From JALONO01 sp038209965 (GTDB lineage: Bacteria > Bacteroidota > Bacteroidia > Cytophagales > Thermoflexibacteraceae): a DNA stretch of 42,285 bases. Below are positions 16,333 through 23,311 of the stretch, piece by piece. Each line of letters opens with the position of its first letter. The stretch's first letter is position 1. The translations under genes and the position numbers were made by a program. The notes under the pieces were generated by a model. That model worked only from the letters and a program-made list of their open reading frames with translations. It searched no databases and had not been told where the DNA came from. Location of the stretch: contig JBBQXF010000032.1 in NCBI GenBank assembly GCA_038209965.1, forward strand, positions 1 through 42,285, given 5' to 3'.

Positions 16333-19131
16333 ATGGATAACTATTCGTATATAGCCAATGCCGATGTATCGGTCATTGAAGCATTCTACCAATCATTCAA
16401 AGCCGATCCTGCATCCGTTGACCCGTCGTGGCAACAGTTTTTTGCTGGGTTTGAGTTTTCACTCCTCGATGCTGGGCTGGAAGCAGCCAACCCGGCCAAT
16501 GGCAACGGGCAAGGCCCAAATGCAGCGTTGGTGTCGCCCCAAACGGCCACCGTAACGGATGGCGATTTGATGTCGGCCAAGGAGCTGCGGGTGCGCAACC
16601 TGATCCAAGCCTACCGGTCACGCGGGCACTTGAAATCCAAGACCAATCCCGTGCGCGAGCGGCGCGACCGCAAAGCACTTTTGGATCTCCCTGATTTTAA
16701 ATTGGCTGAATCAGACTTGGACACGGCCTTTGTGGCTGGGCGGGCCTTGGGCCTGGGCACAGCCAAACTGCGCGACATCATTGCCCAGTTGGAAAAAATT
16801 TACCTCAGAAGCATCGGCTTCGAGTTTACCCAAGTGCGCGAACCCGAGCTGTATGATTGGCTGAAATACAAGATCGAGACCGAATACCCCAATTTTGTGC
16901 CCACCCTCGAGGAAAAAAAACGCATCCTTTTCAAGCTCAACGAAGCAGTCGTGTTTGAAAATTTTCTCCACACCAAGTATTTGGGCCAAAAACGCTTTTC
17001 GCTCGAGGGCGGCGAGTCCACTATTCCCGCCCTGGATGCCATCATCCGGCGCGGGGCCGAGCTGGGAGTGGAGGAAGTCATGATCGGAATGGCCCACCGG
17101 GGCCGCCTCAACGTGCTGACCAACACCATTGGCAAAACCTACGAGCAAGTATTCAACGAATTTGAAGGACGTGTGCCCTTGGAAGTGAGCACCATGGGCG
17201 ATGGCGACGTGAAATACCACATGGGCTACACGTCCGAAATGGAGATTGTGCCCGGCAAGACCGTCCGGCTCCAACTGGCCCCCAACCCATCGCACCTGGA
17301 GGCCGTCAATCCGGTGGTGGAAGGCTTCTGCCGCGCCCTGATCGACTTGGAGGGGGGCGACAATGCCAAAGTGCTCCCCATCCTGATCCATGGCGACGCT
17401 GCCGTGGCCGGGCAGGGCGTGGTCTATGAAGTGGCCCAAATGGCGAACTTGGACGGTTACCACACCGGGGGCACCATCCACTTTGTGATCAACAACCAAG
17501 TGGGCTTCACCACCGATTTTGACGAAGCCCGTTCCAGCACCTATTGCACCGATATTGCCAAGATCGTGGATGCCCCGGTGTTCCACGTCAATGGCGACGA
17601 TCCCGAGGCTGTGGTCTTCGTAGCCAAATTGGCCACTGAGTTCCGGCAAAAATTCAAGCGCGATGTATATGTGGACATGGTGTGCTACCGCCGCCACGGC
17701 CACAACGAAAGCGATGAGCCCAAATTCACCCAGCCCACACTCTACAACCTGATTTCCAAACACAACAACCCCCGGGAAGTATATAACAAAAAACTCATCG
17801 AGCGCGGCGATGTGGATGCTAGTTTGGCCGAAAACATGGATTCGGAGTTCCGCAGCCTGCTCCAAGACCGCCTCAACCAAGTAAAACAACAAGAACTCAG
17901 CTACCAAAACCGGAAGTTTGAGGCCGAATGGGAAGGGATGCGCAAATCTACCCCGGCAGATTTTGAGAAATCACCCGAGACAGGGCTGGATCTGGCCGCC
18001 ATCCACACCATCGCCAAGGCCCTGACCGAAATTCCTGAAGGATTCAAACCCCTCAAACAAATCGATAAGCTCCTCAAAGATCGGAAAAAGATGTTTTTTG
18101 AGGACAAAGAACTCAACTGGGCCAGTGCCGAACTGCTGGCTTACGGGGCCATCCTGCGCGACGGCAAGCGCGTCCGCTTGTCGGGCCAAGATGTGGAGCG
18201 CGGCACATTCAGCCACCGCCACGCAGTATTGAACGACTCCGTGACCAGCGAACCCTACTCTTCGCTGGCCCATATTACGGCTGGGCAAGGGCCATTTGAC
18301 ATCTACAACTCCCTTCTGTCCGAATACGGGGTGCTGGGGTTTGAATTTGGCTATGCGATGGCCAATCCCCAAGCCTTGGTGATTTGGGAAGCCCAGTTTG
18401 GTGATTTTGGCAACGGTGCCCAAGTAATGATCGACCAGTTTATTTCTTGCTCCGAAACCAAATGGCAACGCCAAAACGGGGTGGTACTGCTCCTGCCCCA
18501 CGGCTATGAAGGCCAAGGACCCGAACACTCCAGTGCCCGGCCCGAGCGCTTTTTGCAATTATCGGCGGAGTTCAACATGGTCGTGGCCAATATTACCACC
18601 CCAGCCAACTTCTTCCACCTCATCCGGCGGCAGTTGGCTTGGCCGTTCCGCAAGCCGCTGGTCGTTATGTCGCCCAAGTCGCTCCTGCGCAATGAACAGG
18701 TCATTTCCAAGCTGGACGAATTTACCCATGGCGGTTTTCGCGAGGTAATCGGCGATGACTTTGCCAAACCAGACTCCAAGGTGAAGAAAGTAATCCTTTG
18801 CACGGGCAAATTGTATTACGATCTGTTGAAAAAACAACAAGAGGACAAGCGAAAAGACGTGGCCCTGATCCGGGTGGAACAATTGCACCCCTTCCCCATG
18901 AACCAAGTGGCCGCCCTGCTGAAAAAATACAAGGGTGCCAAGCTGTACTGGGCGCAGGAAGAACCAGAAAACATGGGCTACTGGGCATACCTGCTCCGCA
19001 CATTGGCCGCCTTCAAGTTTGAGCAAACCCCCGAACTGATTGCGCGCCGACCAGCGGCTTCACCAGCCACTGGCTACTACAAAGTGCACGGAGCGGAACA
19101 AGAAAACTTGGTAAAACGAGTGTTTGAGTAA
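16333..19131 (+). CDS. sucA: 2-oxoglutarate dehydrogenase E1 component
   Basis: The thiamine-diphosphate-dependent E1 subunit (932 residues, normal length) that decarboxylates 2-oxoglutarate in the TCA cycle and passes the succinyl group to the lipoyl domain of E2. The N-terminus has the short E2-binding segment typical of E1o (VIEAFYQSFKADPASVDPSW). Cofactor and active-site motifs are present: MAHRGRLNVL near residue 255, HGDAAVAGQGVVYE near 352, GYHTGGTIHFVINNQVGFTT, YRRHGHNESDEP near 455, and the C-terminal half with HGYEGQGPEHSSARPERFLQL. ATG 16333 is chosen because it follows the consensus promoter; a TTG two codons earlier is in frame. It forms an operon with sucB 41 bases downstream. 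A 19-base palindrome at the promoter suggests repression by a dimeric regulator. Confidence 0.97.
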   Translation: MDNYSYIANADVSVIEAFYQSFKADPASVDPSWQQFFAGFEFSLLDAGLEAANPANGNGQGPNAALVSPQTATVTDGDLMSAKELRVRNLIQAYRSRGHLKSKTNPVRERRDRKALLDLPDFKLAESDLDTAFVAGRALGLGTAKLRDIIAQLEKIYLRSIGFEFTQVREPELYDWLKYKIETEYPNFVPTLEEKKRILFKLNEAVVFENFLHTKYLGQKRFSLEGGESTIPALDAIIRRGAELGVEEVMIGMAHRGRLNVLTNTIGKTYEQVFNEFEGRVPLEVSTMGDGDVKYHMGYTSEMEIVPGKTVRLQLAPNPSHLEAVNPVVEGFCRALIDLEGGDNAKVLPILIHGDAAVAGQGVVYEVAQMANLDGYHTGGTIHFVINNQVGFTTDFDEARSSTYCTDIAKIVDAPVFHVNGDDPEAVVFVAKLATEFRQKFKRDVYVDMVCYRRHGHNESDEPKFTQPTLYNLISKHNNPREVYNKKLIERGDVDASLAENMDSEFRSLLQDRLNQVKQQELSYQNRKFEAEWEGMRKSTPADFEKSPETGLDLAAIHTIAKALTEIPEGFKPLKQIDKLLKDRKKMFFEDKELNWASAELLAYGAILRDGKRVRLSGQDVERGTFSHRHAVLNDSVTSEPYSSLAHITAGQGPFDIYNSLLSEYGVLGFEFGYAMANPQALVIWEAQFGDFGNGAQVMIDQFISCSETKWQRQNGVVLLLPHGYEGQGPEHSSARPERFLQLSAEFNMVVANITTPANFFHLIRRQLAWPFRKPLVVMSPKSLLRNEQVISKLDEFTHGGFREVIGDDFAKPDSKVKKVILCTGKLYYDLLKKQQEDKRKDVALIRVEQLHPFPMNQVAALLKKYKGAKLYWAQEEPENMGYWAYLLRTLAAFKFEQTPELIARRPAASPATGYYKVHGAEQENLVKRVFE

Positions 19132-19172
19132 CTTACTTTTAATTCATCAAGACTGCAAAACCATATTCTCGA

Positions 19173-20726
19173 ATGACCATAGAAATGAAAGTACCTGCCG
19201 TTGGCGAGTCTGTTACGCAGGTTACGATTGCCGCTTGGCTCAAGCACGACGGTGATTTGGTAAGCACCGATGAAATATTGTGCGAGCTGGAGTCGGACAA
19301 GGCCACTTTTGAACTGCCGGCCGAAACCTCGGGGATCTTGCGGATTGCCCACCCGGCCGGCACGACCCTCAACATTGGCGAGGTAATCTGCCGATTGGAA
19401 GTGGCCAGCACCCAAAACCCAGTGCCCCAAACCGTTGCCCCGGTGCCCGAGTTGAAAACCACCCCCGCAGCCGCCACCGCACCTCCGAGCAAGCCCGCCA
19501 CCACTGGGGCAAAAGTGCTGATGACCGTGCCCGCCGTGGGCGAATCCATTTCAGAAGTAACTCTGGCCTCATGGCTCAAGAAAGAAGGCGATTTTGTGAA
19601 AATGGACGAGACCATTTGCGAGATCGAGTCGGACAAAGCTACTTTTGAGGTAACGGCCAAAGTATCGGGCATCCTGCACCTGCTGGCCATTGAGAAGCGC
19701 ACCTTGGCCATTGGCGATCCGATCTGCGAAATCCTCCCCACCGAGGACGCGGCCACGCCCGCAGTGCAGCCAGCGGTCCAGCCCAAGGTGGAAATCACCA
19801 CCGCAACCACCAATTATGCCACCGGAACCCCGTCGCCAGCCGCAGCCAAGATCCTAGCCGAAAAGGGGATCAGCCCAGCGCAGTTGCAAGGCTCGGGCAA
19901 AGACGGGCGAATTACAAAGGAAGATGCCCTCGGGGCACAAAAGACGGCCCCAGTGGCCCCGGCAGTGACCACCCCCACCCCCAAAGTAGAGCCCAAAAAA
20001 GAACCTGCCCCGGTTCCCGTGGGTGAGCGCGGGGTGCGCCGCGAGAAAATGTCATCGCTCCGCAAAACGGTGGCCCGCCGGTTGGTGGCCGCCAAAAACG
20101 AAACGGCCATGCTCACCACCTTCAACGAGGTGAACATGAAACCGATCATGGATTTGCGGGCCAAATACAAAGATCAATTCAAGGAAAAACACCAAGTCGG
20201 ACTGGGTTTTATGTCCTTCTTTGTTCGGGCCGTCACCATTGCCCTGTCAGAATTCCCGGCCGTAAATGCCCAAATTGATGGCGACGAAATTATTTACCAT
20301 GATTTTGTTGACATTTCCATTGCTGTGTCCGCCCCCAAGGGCTTGGTGGTGCCCGTAATGCGCAACGCCGAAAAACTGTCTTTTGCGGGCATCGAGGCCG
20401 AGATTGTGCGTTTGGCCACCAAGGCCCGCGACAATAAACTGAGCATCCCCGAAATGACCGGGGGCACGTTCACCATCACCAATGGCGGTGTGTTTGGTTC
20501 CATGATGTCCACGCCGATCATCAACCAGCCACAAGTGGCTATCTTGGGCATGCACAACATTGTGGAACGGGCAGTGGTAGAAAACGGCCAAGTAGTGACC
20601 CGGCCCATCATGTACGTGGCCCTGTCCTACGACCACCGGATCATCGACGGGCGGGAGTCGGTCAGCTTTCTGGTTCGGTTGAAACAATTGCTCGAGGACC
20701 CAGCCCGAATGCTCATCCTGATTTAG
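19173..20726 (+). CDS. sucB: 2-oxoglutarate dehydrogenase E2 (dihydrolipoyl succinyltransferase) with two lipoyl domains
   Basis: A 517-residue E2 core subunit that accepts the succinyl group from E1 and transfers it to CoA. Order of domains: lipoyl domain 1 (residues 3-78, lipoylated lysine K43 in ESDKATFE), Pro/Ala linker, lipoyl domain 2 (about 112-190, K155 in an identical ESDKATFE), Pro-rich linker, peripheral subunit-binding domain (PSPAAAKILAEKGI...GKDGRITKEDAL, about 222-255), and the catalytic acyltransferase domain (about 285-517) with H488 and D492 in SYDHRIIDGRES. Two lipoyl domains are less usual than one for E2o and recall pyruvate dehydrogenase E2, but location directly after sucA and the REKMSSLRKTVARRLV start of the catalytic domain support the 2-oxoglutarate complex. 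Followed by a strong terminator. Confidence 0.95.
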   Translation: MTIEMKVPAVGESVTQVTIAAWLKHDGDLVSTDEILCELESDKATFELPAETSGILRIAHPAGTTLNIGEVICRLEVASTQNPVPQTVAPVPELKTTPAAATAPPSKPATTGAKVLMTVPAVGESISEVTLASWLKKEGDFVKMDETICEIESDKATFEVTAKVSGILHLLAIEKRTLAIGDPICEILPTEDAATPAVQPAVQPKVEITTATTNYATGTPSPAAAKILAEKGISPAQLQGSGKDGRITKEDALGAQKTAPVAPAVTTPTPKVEPKKEPAPVPVGERGVRREKMSSLRKTVARRLVAAKNETAMLTTFNEVNMKPIMDLRAKYKDQFKEKHQVGLGFMSFFVRAVTIALSEFPAVNAQIDGDEIIYHDFVDISIAVSAPKGLVVPVMRNAEKLSFAGIEAEIVRLATKARDNKLSIPEMTGGTFTITNGGVFGSMMSTPIINQPQVAILGMHNIVERAVVENGQVVTRPIMYVALSYDHRIIDGRESVSFLVRLKQLLEDPARMLILI

Positions 20727-20776
20727 GCAGTTGCCCGGGCGGCATCGTGCCGCACCCACCCATTTGCCATACAGCG

Positions 20777-20810
20777 AGCCCCCCAGGGACTTGGCCCGGG
20801 GGGCTTTTTT
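20777..20810 (+). terminator. Intrinsic terminator of the sucA-sucB operon
   Basis: AGCCCCCC (20777-20784) pairs with GGGGGGCT (20798-20805), the intervening bases including an inner CAGGG/GGCCC region, followed by T6. It lies 50 bases after the sucB stop. Confidence 0.9.
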
Positions 20811-20890
20811 GTGGCTGGAGTTCGCCGTCTTTAAAAACAACCCAAAACGAAAAATTAACCCCCAACTTTTTTGGGTTGTCATTTTTGAGT

Positions 20891-21106
20891 CCCCCCATTG
20901 CAATAGTATTGTTCAAGCTCGTGGCCCGGTGGGGTCTGCTGTTGGGCCTGGCCGGCCGGGCCTTGGCCCAAGATCCCCAGCCCTGGGCCCATCCCAGCCC
21001 ACCTCCCGCGCCCGGTAGCTCCCCGCCACCGCGCCCCTGCCCAAAAAAATCCGTTCCCATCCTAGGTTTTACCAATTTCATTCCTATATTTGTCATGGCT
21101 ACCGGG
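20891..21106 (+). repeat. 216-bp direct repeat, copy 1
   Basis: Matches 21661-21876 at about 209 of 216 positions; five of the seven differences lie in one ten-base block (20931-20940). The repeat runs from a C tract through a signal-peptide coding start, a Pro-rich stretch and a TATATTTG box to ATGGCTACCGGG, after which the two copies share nothing. Just before it lies an 11-bp inverted repeat (20837-20847 with 20869-20879). Confidence 0.95.
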
Positions 21107-21151
21107 CACCCGCCCGGTGGCGTTTTCACCTTAAACAGTATAAAAGCATGA
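20909..21151 (+). CDS. Short secreted protein, repeat copy 1, Pro-rich, no sorting domain
   Basis: Starting at TTG 20909 this codes for 80 residues: n-region FKLVAR, hydrophobic WGLLLGLAG, cleavage after RALA before QDPQ, then a Pro-rich stretch (HPSPPPAPGSSPPPRP). The last 13 residues (HPPGGVFTLNSIKA) come from after the repeat. Its TGA overlaps the ATG of the next gene as ATGA (21148-21151), which is typical of translational coupling. It may be a real short exported protein, or the 5' remnant of a gene whose 3' part was replaced. There is no ATG; initiation at TTG is inferred from the signal peptide. Confidence 0.4.
   Translation: MFKLVARWGLLLGLAGRALAQDPQPWAHPSPPPAPGSSPPPRPCPKKSVPILGFTNFIPIFVMATGHPPGGVFTLNSIKA
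21085..21092 (+). promoter_or_regulatory. Candidate -7 element in repeat copy 1
   Basis: TATATTTG fits TAnnTTTG and is 56 bases before ATG 21148. No TTG box is found at the right distance upstream. The same box occurs at 21855-21862 in copy 2, where it lies inside the reading frame. Confidence 0.3.
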
Positions 21152-21615
21152 AAAAATGGCGTGATTTTAAACTGCTGGCCCTCTGCGCGGGGCTGGTGCT
21201 GCTGGACGCGGGCTGCAAGCCCACGCCGCTGGAAGAAGAAGAATGGGACTCTGCGCCCATCATTGGCATAGGCGCCAGGGTGGTGGGCCTGGAGGAATGC
21301 CAGGGCACCCGGTACATGGTGGTCGCGGCCACGGCCAGGCCCCCAAGTACGAGTCCCCATAAAATAGAGCTCAATCTGGTGGCGGGCGAATACCGGGGCC
21401 GGCCCTACCAGCGGCTTTTCCGACTCCGGGAAGACTCCCGGTCAGGCCGTAGCTTTATGGTGGTCCAAGTCGGGGATTGCATCGGCTTGAACTTCCGTTT
21501 TTTTCGCTTCTACCCCCCCTGCTTCACCGACCAGCTCGCGACCTACACACTTACCATGATCAGTCTCAGGCCTGACGCCGAGGCCGAGTGCGCAGAAATA
21601 ACCAATCCCCGTTGA
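21148..21615 (+). CDS. Small exported or lipoprotein-like protein of unknown function
   Basis: A 155-residue protein beginning with a signal sequence: MKKWRDFK, a hydrophobic LLALCAGLVLL, then DAGC. Cys near residue 23 could be lipidated, but Asp at position -3 is unlike the usual lipobox, so this is uncertain. The mature part starts with an acidic stretch (PLEEEEWD) and contains four to five cysteines (LEECQGT, VGDCIG, YPPCFTD, AEAECAE) that might form disulfides, with mostly beta-strand character between. No family recognised. It lies between the two copies of the 216-bp repeat and overlaps the preceding reading frame by ATGA. An inverted repeat ATATTTT/AAAATAT follows its stop (21615-21639). 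Confidence 0.6.
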   Translation: MKKWRDFKLLALCAGLVLLDAGCKPTPLEEEEWDSAPIIGIGARVVGLEECQGTRYMVVAATARPPSTSPHKIELNLVAGEYRGRPYQRLFRLREDSRSGRSFMVVQVGDCIGLNFRFFRFYPPCFTDQLATYTLTMISLRPDAEAECAEITNPR

Positions 21616-21658
21616 TATTTTGTTTCACCTCTAAAATATTGAACAAAATGAAAAAATA

Positions 21659-21666
21659 CCCCCCCC
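21659..21666 (+). other. C8 homopolymer between an ATG and a signal-peptide frame
   Basis: ATG AAA AAA TAC at 21648-21659 runs into eight C. In the present sequence the ATG reads out of frame into a 46-residue peptide; removing one C would join MKKYPP to the hydrophobic IAIVLFKLVAR... frame and give a protein of about 152 residues ending at 22107. This is the form of a slipped-strand, phase-variable start, but it could also be chance or a sequencing error in a homopolymer. Confidence 0.45.
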
Positions 21667-21876
21667 ATTGCAATAGTATTGTTCAAGCTCGTGGCCCGGT
21701 TGGGCCTATCGTTGGGCCTGGCCGGCCGGGCCTTGGCCCAGGATCCCCAGCCCTGGGCCCATCCCAGCCCACCTCCCGCGCCCGGTAGCTCCCCGCCACC
21801 GCGCCCCTGCCCAAAAAAATCCGTTCCCATCCTAGATTTTACCAATTTCATTCCTATATTTGTCATGGCTACCGGG
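21661..21876 (+). repeat. 216-bp direct repeat, copy 2
   Basis: Copy 2 of the repeat at 20891-21106, 770 bp downstream in the same orientation. The differences in the signal-peptide region change RWGLLLG to RLGLSLG and so keep the hydrophobic core, which suggests that this reading frame has been under selection. Confidence 0.95.
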
Positions 21877-22107
21877 TGGGGTGCGGCACGGCCCGGTTTG
21901 CTGGGGATCTGCCCCAGTTCCTGCGTCTGTCCTCGGCCCAGTGGGCAATTGGTGCGGGAGCCCGCTTGGCCCAGCGGTCAGTTGCGGGCCACGCTCAGCG
22001 TACGGGGCCTGCCCCCGGGCGTGTACCTGCTGCACGCCACCTTTGCCGGGCACGTGGATGTGCGCCAAGTGGTGGTGGGCCAGCCAGCGGGCGGTCTGAG
22101 CATTTAG
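21679..22107 (+). CDS. Small secreted protein with T9SS-type sorting domain (repeat copy 2)
   Basis: From TTG 21679 the frame codes for 142 residues: signal peptide with cleavage after RALA (before QDPQ), Pro-rich linker identical to copy 1, a middle with two cysteines (ICPSSCVC), and a C-terminus SGQLVREP...ATLSVRGLPPGVYLL then DVRQVVV, which has the pattern of type A T9SS C-terminal sorting domains (G.LV ... L.V.GLP.GVYLL......... .. VVV). With the ATG at 21648 the frame would begin six residues earlier in phase only after loss of one C from the C8 tract. There is almost no room for a cargo domain between linker and sorting domain, so the gene may be an internally deleted T9SS substrate. 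A strong terminator follows. Confidence 0.5.
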   Translation: MFKLVARLGLSLGLAGRALAQDPQPWAHPSPPPAPGSSPPPRPCPKKSVPILDFTNFIPIFVMATGWGAARPGLLGICPSSCVCPRPSGQLVREPAWPSGQLRATLSVRGLPPGVYLLHATFAGHVDVRQVVVGQPAGGLSI

Positions 22108-22136
22108 GTGAATAAACCAGGCCCCCCCCCTTTGCC

Positions 22137-22184
22137 AACCAATCCCCCGAAAATATTCAATATTTTCGGGGGATTGGTTTTATT
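22137..22184. terminator. Strong bidirectional hairpin
   Basis: Perfect 19-bp stem: 22137-22155 and 22161-22179 with a five-base loop TTCAA; core CCCCCGAAAATA, then TTATTA on the right. It separates the plus-strand repeat module from the convergent Fe-S protein gene. A C9 run lies just before it (22122-22130). Confidence 0.88.
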
Positions 22185-22222
22185 AATCATCAATTCAGCA
22201 ATGTGCTATTGGTAAAACTGGC

Positions 22223-23020
22223 TTAAAGTGCCCCAGCGGCCAACAATTCGGCCAAGTCATACACTTTGACATCGGCTTCGCGGTTCTGGTTCTTCACGCC
22301 ATCGCTCATCATGGTCATGCAGAAAGGGCAGGCCGCCGCAATGATCGTGGCCCCGGTCTCGAGTGCCTCCTCGATCCGGGCAATGTTGATTTCTTTCTTG
22401 CCGGGTTCAGCCTCTTTGAACATTTGGCCGCCGCCCGCTCCACAGCACAAGCCTTTGCTCCGGCAGCGTTTCATTTCCACCAGTTCGGCATCGAGGGCTT
22501 GCAGCACTTCGCGGGGGGCATCGTACACGTCGTTGGCCCGGCCCAGATAGCACGAATCGTGGAAGGTGATTTTTTTGCCCTTGAACTCGCCGCCGCCCTT
22601 GACCCGGATCTTGCCTTGGGCGATGAGCTGTTGGAGCAGTTCGGAGTGGTGCAACACTTCGTAGTGCCCCCCCAGCGATGGGTACTCGTTTTTAATGGTG
22701 TTGAAGCAGTGGGGGCAGGCCGTGACCACTTTTTTGATGCCGTAGCCGTTCAACACTTGAATGTTGTTAATGGCCTGGACTTGGAACAGGAATTCGTTGC
22801 CCGCCCGCTTGGCGGGGTCACCGGAGCAGGCTTCTTCGGGGCCGAGGACGGCGAAGCTCAGGCCCACGTGGTTGAGGATTTTGATCATGGCCCAAGTGAC
22901 GCGCTTGTAGCGATCGTCAAAAGAACCGGCGCAACCGACCCAGAACAGGATTTCGGGCATTTTGCCCTCGGCGGCCAAATCGGCCATCACGGGGATTTGC
23001 AAGGTATTGGGTTCACTCAT
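22223..23020 (-). CDS. CCG-domain Fe-S oxidoreductase subunit (HdrB/GlpC/LutA-like)
   Basis: A 265-residue cytoplasmic protein with two cysteine-rich CCG domains, as in heterodisulfide reductase subunit B, GlcF and LutA. Cysteine clusters: VGCAGSFDDRYK (C30), EEACSGDP, TACPHCFNTIKNEYP in the first half; HDSCYLGR, RSKGLCCGAGGGQMF and AACPFCMTMM in the second. These bind iron-sulfur clusters and handle electrons from a partner dehydrogenase or ferredoxin-like subunit. The partner (often a membrane Fe-S protein encoded next to it in Bacteroidota) is not in the window. It has its own likely promoter at 23061-23089. Convergent with the repeat module on the left. Confidence 0.85.
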   Translation of the reverse strand: MSEPNTLQIPVMADLAAEGKMPEILFWVGCAGSFDDRYKRVTWAMIKILNHVGLSFAVLGPEEACSGDPAKRAGNEFLFQVQAINNIQVLNGYGIKKVVTACPHCFNTIKNEYPSLGGHYEVLHHSELLQQLIAQGKIRVKGGGEFKGKKITFHDSCYLGRANDVYDAPREVLQALDAELVEMKRCRSKGLCCGAGGGQMFKEAEPGKKEINIARIEEALETGATIIAAACPFCMTMMSDGVKNQNREADVKVYDLAELLAAGAL

Positions 23021-23060
23021 AGCAGGATCGGGTATTTGGGTCGAGATGGTAGCTCAGTGA

Positions 23061-23089
23061 CAAAAATACGCAAAGTCACCGACATCCAA
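23061..23089 (-). promoter_or_regulatory. Promoter of the Fe-S oxidoreductase gene
   Basis: On the minus strand TTG (23089-23087), 18 bases, TATTTTTG (23068-23061). The -7 box is an exact match and the spacing is one short of the usual 19. The expected start near 23054 gives a leader of about 34 bases before ATG 23020. Confidence 0.5.
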
Positions 23090-23154
23090 CCAGGGCAGGC
23101 CAACATTCTTGGTCCGCATCCACGGCAAAGGCGGTTTCGTTGCTCGCTGCACAG

Positions 23155-23311
23155 GTCGCCATTCCTTGGCTGTTCGGCACATCTTCCTAAAAACCGTTTG
23201 GGCCGTATTGGGCAACTTGATCAGCTTTGCTCAAATCGCCACTCCTTGGCTGTTCTGCACATCGTCGTAAAAAACCTTTTCGGTCGTATTGTGCCATTTG
23301 ATCATCTTTTG
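23155..23311 (-). repeat. Imperfect 81-bp tandem duplication of the TRAP receptor 3' end
   Basis: The last 76 bases of the receptor reading frame region (23236-23311) recur at 23155-23230, beyond its stop codon, at roughly 75-80% identity and an offset of 81 bases. On the minus strand the outer copy reads LIKLPNTAQTVF against MIKWHNTTEKVF in the gene, then loses frame by one base. It looks like an old tandem duplication that moved the stop, or the tail of a former gene. Confidence 0.8.
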
